64,000 bases of DNA from positions 62,001 to 126,000 of the forward strand of contig NZ_FQZQ01000012.1 of the NCBI RefSeq assembly GCF_900142085.1, given 5' to 3'. The DNA comes from Shimia gijangensis. Its GTDB lineage: Bacteria; Pseudomonadota; Alphaproteobacteria; Rhodobacterales; Rhodobacteraceae. Each line of letters begins with the position of its first letter. Position 1 is the stretch's first letter. The notes below the pieces were generated by a model that ran no database searches, was not told the origin of the DNA, and was given only the letters and a program-made list of their open reading frames with translations. This document shows positions 17,839 to 27,480 of the stretch, piece after piece. The position numbers were made by a program, and so were the translations under genes.

Positions 17839-20148
17839 TCAGCCAGCCTCGGCCATGCCTGAAGGATCAGACGGTTGGCGTTTGCCCATGCGCCAAAGGG
17901 TCAGGAATACCAGTAGAAGCGTGCCTAAAACTCCGGCAATCCACCAGGCCGAGCTGGTGGGATGGCGAGCAAAAGTGGCTGACTGATAAAACAGAACGGA
18001 CGCACCGTAAGCCAGCCCCATGGTCCAACTGCTGGCAAACAAGGCCCATTTCCACCCGGTTTCGCGCCAGATCGCACCAATCGCGGCAACACAGGGCATA
18101 TAGAGCAGGATCATCAGCAGATAGGCGAACGCGCCGATCTTGCCGTCAAACTTCTCGACCATATTGCCAAAGGTGTTGTGCGAAACCTCTTGTTCTGCGG
18201 CGGCAGCGTCAATGGAACTGACGTCCCCGATGCTCAATCCGAGGGGGTCATTGGCCATGCCAATAGCATCGCGCAGGTTCGGGCCAATCGTTGACACCGC
18301 ATCCCCGATACCGGCGATGATGGAAAACGGCTCGCCAGTGCCATCGTCTGGCACAGCATAAAGCGTGTTCAATGTGCCCACCACAGCCTCTTTCGCCAGA
18401 ATACCCGTGAAGATGCCGACGGTCGCGGGCCAGTTGTCTTCATCAATGCCTGTGGGCGCAAAAATCGGGGTCAGCCCCCGACCGATCTCGGCCAGTACCG
18501 AGTTTTCGCTGTCTTCATTGCCAAAGCTGCCATCGGTGCCCCAGCTGTTGAGGAAGGCCAGAACGGCCACCATAACCACGATAACCTGCCCCGCCTCGGT
18601 CAGAAAATCACGCAAACGGTGCCAAGTACGCGTGAACAGTCCGCGCACCGTTGGCATATGATATGGCGGCAGCTCCATCACAAAAGGTTCCGGTTTGCCT
18701 TTGAGGATCGTCACTTTGAGCATCAGGCCGGTCATCACTGCGGCCAAGAGCCCCAAGAGATACAGACCAAACACAAGGTTCTGTCCGCCTACCGGGAAAA
18801 ATGCCGCTGCAAACAGCGCATAGACCGGAAGGCGCGCACCGCAAGACATGAAGGGTGCCATCATAACGGTCAGGGTTCGGTCACGTTGGCTGTCGAGCGT
18901 GCGCGTGGCCATAATCGCGGGCACGTTGCAACCAAAGGCCACCAGCAAGGGCACAAAGCTTTTGCCGGGCAGTCCGATCATGCGCATGAAGCGGTCCATC
19001 ACAAAGGCAGCGCGCGCCATATACCCGGAATCTTCGAGGATCGATAAGACCAGAAACAGACAAAACACGATGGGAATAAAGGTCGCGACGGTTTGGATGC
19101 CTCCGCCTATGCCATCCGCCAGAATGGTAGTAACCCAGCCCGGAGCCCCGATGCCCGACAGTGCGGCACCGATACCGTCAACAAAGATCGTTCCGGCAAA
19201 TATATCAAAGAAATCAATAAATGCGCCGCCAATGTTGATGGTAAACATGAACATTAGATACATCACGAGAAAGAAGATCGGCAGCCCCAGAGCCCGGTTT
19301 AGGATCAGGTGGTCAATCCGGTCGGACATCGACTGTCCCAACTCACTTTGACGGGTTTGCACTGTTCCGACCAATTCGGCCACACGGTCATATCGTCCGC
19401 AAGCAATCAACGTGTCTGCGTCCATTCCAGTGGTCTGCTCCAACGTTGCACGCTCTTGCTTTGCGACGCGGGCCACTTCGGGGTCGGTCATGGCGGGACA
19501 AAGCTCATCCCCTTCGAGGTGTTTGATCGCCAGCCAGCGCGGGTCGCCAAATTCAATCGATTGCGCCACTGAAGCTTCCAGACGCTTGACTGCCGCTTCC
19601 AGCTCCGGTGCAAAATATGCGCCCGCGCCGGGGGCAATACCGGCTGCGGCATCGCGCAGGATGTGGTCTTTGAGATCACCCACCCCTTTATCTTCTGCCG
19701 CAATCAGGGTCACGACAGGGCATCCCAATTGCGCTGACAAGACATCAATATCAATGTGGATTTGGCGCGCCTTGGCCACGTCCATCATGTTCAGCGCCAC
19801 AATCAGGGGTGTGCCCATTTCCAATAGCTGAATGGTAAGATAGAGATTACGCTCAAGATTGGAGGCGTCGATGACGTTGACCACGAGGTCGGGTTTTTCG
19901 GACAGGATGTAGTCGCGCGCCAACCGCTCGTCCACCGATCCGGCCCCGCCCGCAACGCTCAGAGAATAGACACCCGGCAAATCTACCAGATCAATCAGAA
20001 CGCCGTTGTGCGATACCTCGCCAATTTTTTTCTCAACCGTCACACCGGGCCAGTTGCCAACCTGCTGGTGGCGCCCGGTCAACGCGTTGAACAGGGTGGT
20101 CTTTCCGCAATTGGGGTTGCCCGCAATTGCAACTGTCAGATGGGTCAT
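17839..20148 (-). CDS. feoB: FeoB, ferrous iron transporter
   Basis: 769 residues, standard length. N-terminal G domain: G1 [16 protein letters not shown] (residues 10-25), G3 DLPG, G4 NMMD in VALNMMDVA. The C-terminal membrane part has the two Gate motifs, with [22 protein letters not shown] and [17 protein letters not shown] being the conserved Cys-containing segments. Imports Fe2+ across the inner membrane, which suits anoxic conditions and the heavy iron needs of haem, Fe-S and d1 enzymes coded around it. Overlaps the feoA stop by four bases. Confidence 0.96.
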   Translation of the reverse strand: MTHLTVAIAGNPNCGKTTLFNALTGRHQQVGNWPGVTVEKKIGEVSHNGVLIDLVDLPGVYSLSVAGGAGSVDERLARDYILSEKPDLVVNVIDASNLERNLYLTIQLLEMGTPLIVALNMMDVAKARQIHIDIDVLSAQLGCPVVTLIAAEDKGVGDLKDHILRDAAAGIAPGAGAYFAPELEAAVKRLEASVAQSIEFGDPRWLAIKHLEGDELCPAMTDPEVARVAKQERATLEQTTGMDADTLIACGRYDRVAELVGTVQTRQSELGQSMSDRIDHLILNRALGLPIFFLVMYLMFMFTINIGGAFIDFFDIFAGTIFVDGIGAALSGIGAPGWVTTILADGIGGGIQTVATFIPIVFCLFLVLSILEDSGYMARAAFVMDRFMRMIGLPGKSFVPLLVAFGCNVPAIMATRTLDSQRDRTLTVMMAPFMSCGARLPVYALFAAAFFPVGGQNLVFGLYLLGLLAAVMTGLMLKVTILKGKPEPFVMELPPYHMPTVRGLFTRTWHRLRDFLTEAGQVIVVMVAVLAFLNSWGTDGSFGNEDSENSVLAEIGRGLTPIFAPTGIDEDNWPATVGIFTGILAKEAVVGTLNTLYAVPDDGTGEPFSIIAGIGDAVSTIGPNLRDAIGMANDPLGLSIGDVSSIDAAAAEQEVSHNTFGNMVEKFDGKIGAFAYLLMILLYMPCVAAIGAIWRETGWKWALFASSWTMGLAYGASVLFYQSATFARHPTSSAWWIAGVLGTLLLVFLTLWRMGKRQPSDPSGMAEAG

Positions 20149-20384
20149 CTGCCGACGCGCCTCACATCGATGGCTTCGGCTTCGTGTTTGCGCAGGCTCA
20201 GATTGTAACCGCGAACCCGAATTTCCACCGGATCACCCAAAGGCGCCAGACGGCTGATGCTGAACTCGGTGCCAAGGGTCAATCCCATCGATAAAAGCTT
20301 ACGTCGGTACGCCCCGGACCCGCCACAAAAACCCGCAACAGTCGCGCGATCTCCTATTTCAAGATCTTTCAATTTCGTCACCAT
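20145..20384 (-). CDS. feoA: FeoA, SH3-like partner of FeoB
   Basis: 79-residue cytosolic SH3-fold protein, required for FeoB function. Typical sequence: [61 protein letters not shown]. First gene of feoABC; an FNR-type box lies about 80 bases upstream of the start. Confidence 0.93.
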   Translation of the reverse strand: MVTKLKDLEIGDRATVAGFCGGSGAYRRKLLSMGLTLGTEFSISRLAPLGDPVEIRVRGYNLSLRKHEAEAIDVRRVGR

Positions 20385-20459
20385 GACGGGTCTCCGAAGG
20401 TTCGCCGAATTAATTCCGACTAATTTACTTGGATATTAACGGCTGACTATCCCCTTTCC

Positions 20460-20473
20460 TTGATCTCAGTCAA
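20460..20473. promoter_or_regulatory. FNR/Dnr-type box between feoABC and the Dnr-like regulator
   Basis: TTGAT-CTCA-GTCAA matches nine of ten half-site bases. Its centre is 82 bases from the feoA start and 167 from the regulator start, so feoABC is the likelier target; autoregulation of the regulator is also possible. Confidence 0.72.
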
Positions 20474-20633
20474 GTGACTGCAATTCATTCGCATCTGAGA
20501 CACAGGTTTTCAGGGGTTTGCACGTCGGGCATGGACCCTCGGGCGGCTGTCGGATAGGACTCTGATCTGGGAAATGCTACATAAACGCCGGAATCACCCA
20601 TGATCCTGCGGACATTGTGCGAGGGACAATCGC

Positions 20634-21317
20634 TTGCCACACGAGATACACAAGACCATCGCACGCAATTCGTTGTTGATGCGGTCACTGCCGGAACAGC
20701 ATGTGGAAGTGCTGTTGTCCAAGGCAATCTGGCGGCACTATGAACGCGGTGAAACCCTGTTTTTACAGGACGAAGCCGCAACGGCCATCCATATTGTTCT
20801 GGATGGTTGGGTCAAACTGTATCGCATGACCCCCAATGGCAGCGAAGCGGTGGTGAGTGTGTTTACGCGCGGCGAAAGCTTTGGCGAAGCGGTGGCCTTG
20901 CGCAACATGCCCTACCCGGTCTCTGGCGAATCTGCGACCCAGAGTGAGGTCATGCACATTCCTTCCAGTGTGTTGATTGATCTGATTAAGAGGGATGCCG
21001 AAGTCGGGCTGTCGATCCTGTCTTCGACCTTTAACCATCTGCATTCGCTGGTGTCTCAGCTAGAGCAACTCAAAGCCCAGACCGGCGCACAGCGCGTGGC
21101 CGAGTTTTTGCTGGCTCTGAGCAACAGCGAGAGCGGCGGATGCACGGTCACCATGCCATATGACAAAGTGCTGATCGCCGGCAAACTGGGCATGAAGCCC
21201 GAAAGCCTGAGCCGCGCCTTTTCCCGATTGAAGCAGATCGGTGTCACGATTGAAAAGAACCACGCCCAGATCAAAGATATCAACGCCTTGCACGCCTACG
21301 TCGAAGACGACGGCTAA
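20634..21317 (+). CDS. Dnr/NnrR-type Crp/Fnr regulator
   Basis: 227 residues from TTG 20634 (GAGGGA about 8 bases upstream); an ATG at 20679 is possible. An N-terminal cyclic-nucleotide-like domain (GETLFLQDEAATAIHIVLDGWVKLYR, FTRGESFGE) and dimer helix precede a Crp-type HTH with recognition helix KPESLSRAFSRLKQIGV, carrying the E-xx-S-R signature that reads TTGA half-sites. Only one cysteine is present, late in the protein, so it cannot bind an FNR Fe-S cluster; that and its site among nor/nir/nos genes point to a NO-responsive Dnr type. Confidence 0.88.
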   Translation: MPHEIHKTIARNSLLMRSLPEQHVEVLLSKAIWRHYERGETLFLQDEAATAIHIVLDGWVKLYRMTPNGSEAVVSVFTRGESFGEAVALRNMPYPVSGESATQSEVMHIPSSVLIDLIKRDAEVGLSILSSTFNHLHSLVSQLEQLKAQTGAQRVAEFLLALSNSESGGCTVTMPYDKVLIAGKLGMKPESLSRAFSRLKQIGVTIEKNHAQIKDINALHAYVEDDG

Positions 21318-21326
21318 GATCACATC

Positions 21327-21887
21327 ATGAAACAACAACTTGCCCAAACTCTGGCCGCAATTGACGCGGTTAATGCCGGCGATCCCCGTCAGGATGAAGG
21401 CCAGCCCGAAGCCTTGCTCTATGGTCAGCGGATGAGCCAACAATGTGACCGGCTGTTTCCAGATGCGGCCGACGTGTTGCAGATTGCGGCACGTGGTCAA
21501 CATATTGAGCGCTGGATTCTAAAGCGCGCCGACTATCCCGAAGGGCGCACCGGATATCTGACATGGCGCCGTGATCTGGCCGCGCATCATGCGGCGTGTG
21601 TCGCCGGGATCATGGCCGATCACGGTTATGCAGAAAGCGATATCGATCAGGCCACCAAGATGCTGCGCAAACAAGGTATCAAACGCGATGCGCTGGTGCA
21701 GGCTCTGGAAGATGTGATTTGTTTCACCTTCATTATCTGGTACTTCGCGCCATTTGCGGCCAAACACACACCTGAAAAAGTGCAGCGAATTGTCGAAAAG
21801 ACAGCGTCAAAAATGTCGGATGAAGGACGCATGCGGGTTTTGCGGGAATTCGATTTACCTGAAAGCCTTGCCGCTGCCTTTAGCTAA
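21327..21887 (+). CDS. DUF4202 protein of unknown function
   Basis: 186 residues starting 9 bases after the Dnr-like gene, so co-transcribed with it. Family-typical core: LQIAARGQHIERWILKR (residues about 51-67) followed by YPEGRTGYLTWRRDLAAHHA, rich in His, Arg and Glu and reminiscent of a metal site, then LEDVICFTFIIWYFAPFA and a C-terminal helical KTASKMSDEGR segment. No export signal, so cytosolic. The 3' end overlaps convergent norF by 8 bases. Its recurrent place near denitrification regulators hints at a NO- or nitrite-related role, not shown. Confidence 0.82.
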   Translation: MKQQLAQTLAAIDAVNAGDPRQDEGQPEALLYGQRMSQQCDRLFPDAADVLQIAARGQHIERWILKRADYPEGRTGYLTWRRDLAAHHAACVAGIMADHGYAESDIDQATKMLRKQGIKRDALVQALEDVICFTFIIWYFAPFAAKHTPEKVQRIVEKTASKMSDEGRMRVLREFDLPESLAAAFS

Positions 21888-22152
21888 CCGATCCACCAAT
21901 CAGATAAAGCCCGAGCAGCACGACGCAGTAAAACGTCAGCACCATGTTAAAGCCACGCCGCCACGACGGGGCCTCGGACAGGCCCAGATAGCGCGACAGG
22001 ATGGTGCGCGATTTCAGCAAAGCCAGTGCCAGTATGACGCTGCCCGCAATCCGGCGATCCATGCCTTGTTCGACAAACACCGCGACAACGGCTGAGCCTC
22101 CGCTAAGGGCAATCAGCCAGATCCAGGCTTTGCTGAGAGTGTCTGTTTTCAT
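21880..22152 (-). CDS. norF: NorF-like small membrane protein
   Basis: 90 residues with three hydrophobic segments, similar to prokaryotic cytochrome c oxidase subunit IV, starting MKTDTLSKAWIWLIALSGGS. In norCBQDEF operons such a protein follows norE and affects NO reductase activity but is not part of the purified NorCB. It starts 4 bases after norE. The short length makes the family call rest partly on context. Confidence 0.78.
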   Translation of the reverse strand: MKTDTLSKAWIWLIALSGGSAVVAVFVEQGMDRRIAGSVILALALLKSRTILSRYLGLSEAPSWRRGFNMVLTFYCVVLLGLYLIGGSVS

Positions 22153-22156
22153 GACC

Positions 22157-22708
22157 TCACCCCAACAAATACACAACTGGAAACAGGATCACCCACACCA
22201 GATCAACCATGTGCCAGAACTGGGCCCCGGTTTCGATGTTGCGGGGGTCATCCTTCCATGTGACCAGCAAAAGGATCACGATTCCGGCCACCACATGCGC
22301 CGCGTGGAACCCAGTCAGCAGGTAGTAGAAAGTAAAGAAAGCATTGGTTTCCGGCCCGATCCCCAGAGCGGCCTTGTCAGCGTATTCCATGCCTTTGATA
22401 ATCAGGAAAACCACACCCAAAGCTGCAGCGCTTATAAGCGCGAACCGCGCTTTTGCGCGCTGCGCAACCTCACGCCAATGCAAGGCTTTGGCCGCAAGAA
22501 ATCCGCTGGTGACCAAAACAATGGTATTCAACGCAGCGCCGGTGCGGTGAAGATGATCTTGCGCTTCTGCAAATCCGATCGGATCGGTCAAACGCACGGC
22601 AAGAAAGGCGGCCAATCCCGCACCAAACACCAATAACTCGCTGATAATGAGAACCCAAATCATCAACTCGCCGGGCAATTCATCCAGCAAGGAAGGCTGT
22701 TCGTTCAT
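22157..22708 (-). CDS. norE: NorE, COX3-like membrane protein of the nor operon
   Basis: 183 residues from ATG 22708, related to cytochrome c oxidase subunit III, with five hydrophobic segments (GELMIWVLIISELLVFGAGL first) and the COX3-type motif YYLLTGFHAAHVVAGIV near residue 135 and FWHMVDLVWVILFPVVYLLG at the end. Supports NO reductase function. The start overlaps the norD stop by four bases (22705-22708). Confidence 0.9.
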   Translation of the reverse strand: MNEQPSLLDELPGELMIWVLIISELLVFGAGLAAFLAVRLTDPIGFAEAQDHLHRTGAALNTIVLVTSGFLAAKALHWREVAQRAKARFALISAAALGVVFLIIKGMEYADKAALGIGPETNAFFTFYYLLTGFHAAHVVAGIVILLLVTWKDDPRNIETGAQFWHMVDLVWVILFPVVYLLG

Positions 22709-24642
22709 CCGGTGACAAGCTGCCTGTAAATTTGGGGCAAGGCGTAAATCAGTTTGTCGGGGTCCGGCACAATGGAAAACGCCCCCTGCCCGAACATGCG
22801 CGCGAACCATGATTTGCCGTCGCGATCGACCGTAACTCCGTAAACCGCGTGCCCCGCCCGGCGGGCTTCACGCACGGCCATGGCGGTGTCTTCGATCCCG
22901 TGGCGACCTTCGTAGTGGTCCAGATCATTGGGTTTGCCATCAGTGATGACCAACAGCAGACGGCGTTTGCGGGTTTGCGTCGACAAATCTGCCGAGGCAT
23001 GACGAATTGCGGCACCAAGGCGGGTATAAAACCCCGGCATCAGGCCACCAATGCGTTGTTCGACCACTTTGCTCATCGGCTCATCAAAAGCTTTGCATTG
23101 CTGGATATAGACGCGGTCCCGTTTTAGCGACGAAAACGCATGGATCGCAAAATCGTCACCACAGGCATTCAGCCCCCACGCCAAAGCGTCCAGAGCCTCG
23201 CGTTCGATATCGATGACAGCGCGGCCAGTTACGGCACTTTCAGTTGAACGGCTGACATCCAACAGAATGGACACGGCCAGGTCACGAGCTTCGGGACGGC
23301 TTTGCAACCAAACGCGGTCGGTGCCTTCGCCGTCTGCAATGCGGTCTACCTGAGAGCGCACGGCTGCATCCATATCAAGAGCATCGCCATCCAAATGGCC
23401 ACGTGTGGTCACGCGACCGGGGCGCAGGGCTTCGAACTGGCGCTTTACGGCGCGGATTCGACGGGCGGCTTTGGGGTCCTTTGCGTAGGCCTGATTTTCT
23501 TCTTTGGCTTCGGCCTGGCTGGTCAGAACACAGCAGTGATCTGGTAGGTATTGATGGGTACGCACGTCCCATTCAGGATACATGACTTTACCGGAAAGAC
23601 GTTCACGATCGACATCTTCCGGTGCCAAATCAAGATGCAGTTTCAACCGTGTCGCCGGGGCCTTGGAAATCTGGCCAAGGCCAATTTCATCGACATCATC
23701 AGCGGCTTTTTTGGCGTTATCCGGATCGTCATCATCCACCCGGCGATTGAGGTTCAAAAACTCAGCCCAGCTGAGGATCGCCTCAAATTTATGCAATATC
23801 AGGCTGTCATTGCGTTCGGCCTGATCGGATTTACGGCGCTTTGCACGACGAATTTTACCTTCGGTGTTGCTCTCTTCCGGGGGACCGTCGGTTTCGCGGC
23901 TTTCGATCTCGTGACCAATGGAAAACTCGACAGGGCGCAATTCAGGCCACAGAACCACAGGACGGAAAGTGTGGTATTTACGGGGGGCATCGAGCACACC
24001 CATGTCACCGCTGATCATCGCATCCCAATAGGAATTGGCAAATGCGGGCAAATCTTCACCCAGCATATGGCGAATAATCGCTTCCACTTCGGCCTCGCCT
24101 TCAGGCAAGTCGGGCGTGGGGCGATAGTGAAGGATGCCCTGGCACAGCGCATCATATAGATCACGCATACCGGGTGCATCTTCGAGCGTTTCGGCAATCA
24201 TCTGGCGCGAGGCATTGAGCCCGCGCAGGTCTGCCTGAAGCGCATCTTCTGCTTCGACCCTTTCGGGTGCATGCGCGGCCACGGCAGCCAGCCAGACATA
24301 AAGCGCGCCATTGGCTTCGCGGGTTGGCAACACGGCCAATCGCGATGGCAGGCGCAGGATTTCACCATCAAAGCTGGTGCGCGGCATCAACTCGGCCTCG
24401 GCACCAAGGCGGCGCCGCCAGCTTAGTCTGTGGTGGGACATTTCGTCTGAGATGGGGCGCAGCTCAACACTTGGGCTGCCCCCCAATCCCCTGAATAGAA
24501 CTGCCAGCCGCCCGCCAACCTCAGTAAGGTCGACTCCGGCCTCATCATGCGCTTGTGGCGCATCAAGGCGACTGGCAAAATTGTGCCACAGTTTCCCGAC
24601 CGTTTCTTCGGGTTCCCATGGCTCAAACTCGATCTTAGTCAT
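22705..24642 (-). CDS. norD: NorD, von Willebrand A-domain activation protein
   Basis: 645 residues, the usual length for NorD. The C-terminal VWA domain shows the MIDAS motif DVSRST (in ILLDVSRSTESA) and LLLVITDGKPNDLDHYEGR, and a metal-binding loop after. With the AAA ATPase NorQ it inserts non-haem FeB into NorB. Acidic and charged middle part near residues 250-290. The ATG at 24642 lies 8 bases downstream of the norQ stop. Confidence 0.93.
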   Translation of the reverse strand: MTKIEFEPWEPEETVGKLWHNFASRLDAPQAHDEAGVDLTEVGGRLAVLFRGLGGSPSVELRPISDEMSHHRLSWRRRLGAEAELMPRTSFDGEILRLPSRLAVLPTREANGALYVWLAAVAAHAPERVEAEDALQADLRGLNASRQMIAETLEDAPGMRDLYDALCQGILHYRPTPDLPEGEAEVEAIIRHMLGEDLPAFANSYWDAMISGDMGVLDAPRKYHTFRPVVLWPELRPVEFSIGHEIESRETDGPPEESNTEGKIRRAKRRKSDQAERNDSLILHKFEAILSWAEFLNLNRRVDDDDPDNAKKAADDVDEIGLGQISKAPATRLKLHLDLAPEDVDRERLSGKVMYPEWDVRTHQYLPDHCCVLTSQAEAKEENQAYAKDPKAARRIRAVKRQFEALRPGRVTTRGHLDGDALDMDAAVRSQVDRIADGEGTDRVWLQSRPEARDLAVSILLDVSRSTESAVTGRAVIDIEREALDALAWGLNACGDDFAIHAFSSLKRDRVYIQQCKAFDEPMSKVVEQRIGGLMPGFYTRLGAAIRHASADLSTQTRKRRLLLVITDGKPNDLDHYEGRHGIEDTAMAVREARRAGHAVYGVTVDRDGKSWFARMFGQGAFSIVPDPDKLIYALPQIYRQLVTG

Positions 24643-24650
24643 TACCGGCC

Positions 24651-25469
24651 TCACCCAAAGACAGCAGTAACAAGATCGAAGAGGCCGCGTTTGATGTCCT
24701 CGTCATCAGTCAGCGGTTCGACCATCGCCGCACGTACGGCGCGATCAACATTCATGCCTTGCGCAATCAAGGTCGCGGCATAGACCACAAGACGGGTCGA
24801 AACCCCCTCTTCGAGATCCTGCCCCTTGAGGCCACGCAATTTGTTGGCCAGACGCACAAGCGGTTTCACCCGCTCAATGTCCAGACCACTTTCCTCGGCC
24901 ACGACCTTTTCCTCGAGATTAGGTGCGGGGAAATCGAATTCGACCGAGATGAAACGCTGACGTGTAGAAGGTTTCAGCGTCTTGAGGATATTCTGATAGC
25001 CAGGGTTGTACGACGCGACGAGCATAAAGCCGGGTGCAGCTTCGAGTTCTTCGCCGGTACGATCAATTGGCAGGATACGACGGTCATCGGTGAGCGGGTG
25101 CAGTACCACAGTCACATCTTTGCGCGCTTCGACCACTTCGTCGAGATAACAGATCGCTCCTTCGCGCACAGCGCGGGTCAGCGGTCCGTCGACCCAGACA
25201 GTTTCTCCGCCTTTCAGCAGATAACGCCCGATCAAATCAGCCGCTGCCAGATCATCGTGGCAGGCAACTGTATAGAGGGGACGGCCCAGTTTTGCAGCCA
25301 TGTGGGCAACAAAGCGGGTCTTACCACAACCGGTTGGTCCTTTCAGAAGTACCGGCAGGTTATTGGATGAGGCAGCTTCGAAAACTTCAATTTCGTCGCT
25401 TTGGGCGAGGTAGAAGGGGGCGTCTGCCGCCCCCTTCAGTTCGGGGTTCATTGAACCATCCATTTTCAT
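24651..25469 (-). CDS. norQ: NorQ, MoxR-type AAA+ ATPase
   Basis: 272 residues. Walker A is GPTGCGKTRF (residues about 44-53), Walker B ICYLDEVVEAR, and sensor region MLVASYNPGYQN, as in NorQ/CbbQ. Works with NorD to activate NO reductase by loading FeB. The start codon overlaps the norB stop (TGATG at 25471-25467), so coupling is tight. Confidence 0.94.
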   Translation of the reverse strand: MKMDGSMNPELKGAADAPFYLAQSDEIEVFEAASSNNLPVLLKGPTGCGKTRFVAHMAAKLGRPLYTVACHDDLAAADLIGRYLLKGGETVWVDGPLTRAVREGAICYLDEVVEARKDVTVVLHPLTDDRRILPIDRTGEELEAAPGFMLVASYNPGYQNILKTLKPSTRQRFISVEFDFPAPNLEEKVVAEESGLDIERVKPLVRLANKLRGLKGQDLEEGVSTRLVVYAATLIAQGMNVDRAVRAAMVEPLTDDEDIKRGLFDLVTAVFG

Positions 25470-26833
25470 CACTCCGCCGGAGCTTCTGAGCCGGTTTCGA
25501 TGATCTCTTTACGTGGAACTGCCATCGCATAGATGAACAGCAACGCTCCGATAACAACGATCACGCCTGCGCCGAAACGCATCCAGAAGAACAAGGCAAC
25601 CTGATCCTGAACGTCCATGAAGTATTCGCCCATGACGCGTTGCAGGTGAGTTTGGATTGTACCCGCGAATGTCAGAACAAAGGTCATGAAGACCATGCCG
25701 GAAGACATCAGCCAGAATGAAACCATGTTCAGTACCTGGTTGTAGGGATCACGGTTGCGCAAGATTGGCAGCGCGTAGCTGATGATTGCCAAGTTCAGGC
25801 AGACATAAGCACCGTAGAAGGCCAGGTGACCGTGGGCTGCAGTGATCTGCGTGCCGTGAGAGTAGTAGTTCACGCCGTGCAGAGTGTGCAGGAAGCCCCA
25901 TACGCCCGCGCCGAAGAACGCCAGTGTACCACAACCGAGCGACCACAGCAGAGCTGCTTTGTTCGGATGGTCACGACGACCTTTCCAGACCATGACAAAG
26001 GCAAATGCCATCATAGCGAAGAAAGGAACAATCTCGAGCGACGAGAAGATCGAGCCGATCCACTGCCAGTAACCGGGTGTACCGATCCAGTAGTAGTGGT
26101 GACCTGTACCAAGGATACCCGAGAACAGCGCGGCGGCGACGATGACATAAAGCCATTTCTCGACGACTTCGCGGTCCACACCGGTCAGTTTGAGCATCAG
26201 ATAAGCCAGGATAGAGGCCATAATCAGCTCCCAAACACCCTCAACCCACAAGTGGACAACATACCACCAGTACATTTTGTCGAGTGCCAGGTTTTCCGGA
26301 TTGTAGAAGGCAAACAGGAAGCACAGTGCCAGACCCCAAAGACCCAAAAGCAGGATGTTGGTGATCGCGGTTTTCTTACCCTGCAGAACCGTCATAGTGA
26401 CGTTGTAGAGGAAGAGAAGCGCGGCAACGACGATGCCTGCTTTGACCCATTTGGGTTGTTCGATGAACTCACGGCCTTCTTTACCCAAGAGCCAGTGACC
26501 CTCGAACAAGTTGAAGACGTAAGTCACAACTACACCCAGCGTACCGATAACAAGAATGGCCAGCTGGAGGTAAGCGATTTTTTCGCTGTGGATTTCGCGC
26601 TCGGATTCTTCCGGGATAAGGAAGTACGCCGCCCCGAAGAAGCCCAGCAGAAGCCAGACGATCAGCGAGTTGGTGTGCAGCATCCGTACAATGTTGAACG
26701 GAAGCAGTTCCGACACGAAGTTAGGCGATACGTAGATCCAGCCAGCCAAAAGGCCACCCAGAACTTGGATCGCGAAGAGGCCTAGTGCGACTGCAAAATA
26801 GACCAGAGCGATTTTTTGAGATTTATATTTCAT
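25469..26833 (-). CDS. norB: NorB, cytochrome bc-type NO reductase catalytic subunit
   Basis: 454 residues with 12 membrane helices, reduces 2 NO to N2O. Key residues present: haem b ligand His in RMLHTNSLIVW, FeB-site His/Glu in HLWVEGVWE, the His pair in GTGHHYYWIG, and the haem b/b3 ligands in HGTQITAAHGHLAFYGAY. Length and lack of an N-terminal quinol-oxidase extension fit cNor rather than qNor, in line with the adjacent norC. Confidence 0.97.
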   Translation of the reverse strand: MKYKSQKIALVYFAVALGLFAIQVLGGLLAGWIYVSPNFVSELLPFNIVRMLHTNSLIVWLLLGFFGAAYFLIPEESEREIHSEKIAYLQLAILVIGTLGVVVTYVFNLFEGHWLLGKEGREFIEQPKWVKAGIVVAALLFLYNVTMTVLQGKKTAITNILLLGLWGLALCFLFAFYNPENLALDKMYWWYVVHLWVEGVWELIMASILAYLMLKLTGVDREVVEKWLYVIVAAALFSGILGTGHHYYWIGTPGYWQWIGSIFSSLEIVPFFAMMAFAFVMVWKGRRDHPNKAALLWSLGCGTLAFFGAGVWGFLHTLHGVNYYSHGTQITAAHGHLAFYGAYVCLNLAIISYALPILRNRDPYNQVLNMVSFWLMSSGMVFMTFVLTFAGTIQTHLQRVMGEYFMDVQDQVALFFWMRFGAGVIVVIGALLFIYAMAVPRKEIIETGSEAPAE

Positions 26834-26845
26834 AGGTAGACCTCC

Positions 26846-27298
26846 TTAACCCGCATCATTCGGTGGCCAGTCCTGCGTGTCGATCGTGTTGATCCACAAG
26901 AAGAAATCAGCCAAGTGACGGACTTCTTCGTCTGTCAGGTTGAATTGGGGCATTTGGCGGCGTCCTTCGATGCCTGTCGGCTGAGAATCCATCCAGCCTT
27001 TCAGAACTTCGAAAGCAGCCTCTGGGTCGTCTTGGACATCCCAGCGGGTCATAACATTCACGAGTTCCGGCGCAAAGTATGCACCCTCGCCCATGAGCGT
27101 ATGACAGTTGATACACGCTTTATCTTCCCAAACCCGTTTACCCAGAGCGACCTCTTCTGTGAGGGTCTCCGCGTTTGTCGAGGTTGTGACGATGTAGCGA
27201 TGTGAGTGGAACGAAAGTCCCAGGAAGATGATGATGAAGAACAGTGACCCGCCGTAGAAAATATTTCGGGCCATGCTCTTGGTCATGACTTCGCGCAT
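26846..27298 (-). CDS. norC: NorC, membrane-anchored cytochrome c subunit of NO reductase
   Basis: 150 residues from ATG 27298, preceded by AAAGGAG. One N-terminal membrane anchor (NIFYGGSLFFIIIFLGLSFH), then a class I cytochrome c with CINCH (in [23 protein letters not shown]) and a distal Met in RRQMPQFNLTDEEVRHLADF. Passes electrons from periplasmic carriers to NorB. Twelve bases before norB; an FNR-type box about 71 bases upstream. Confidence 0.96.
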   Translation of the reverse strand: MREVMTKSMARNIFYGGSLFFIIIFLGLSFHSHRYIVTTSTNAETLTEEVALGKRVWEDKACINCHTLMGEGAYFAPELVNVMTRWDVQDDPEAAFEVLKGWMDSQPTGIEGRRQMPQFNLTDEEVRHLADFFLWINTIDTQDWPPNDAG

Positions 27299-27362
27299 TG
27301 GGCGACTCCTTTGCGCCTGGTTTAAGGTAGCTTGGTTATCGGCGGAAGGTCGCTCAATTGCC

Positions 27363-27376
27363 TTAACCAAAGTCAA
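27363..27376. promoter_or_regulatory. FNR/Dnr-type box upstream of norCBQDEF
   Basis: TTAAC-CAAA-GTCAA (minus strand TTGAC-TTTG-GTTAA). The centre is about 71 bases upstream of the norC start. It shares the TTAAC half-site with two other boxes in this window. Confidence 0.68.
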
Positions 27377-27480
27377 GAAAACGTGATGAATGGCCGGTTT
27401 GTTAGGAAATGATGAAAGTTTTTCAAGGCGCTGATTTGAGCAGCTCACTGGGCAGATCTGATCGTAATTTTACCGCAATT

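Noticed and set aside
20617-20633. ATTGT-N7-ACAAT inverted repeat just before the Dnr-like start
   Set aside because: The arms are only five bases with an odd spacer and contain the ribosome site; more likely chance.
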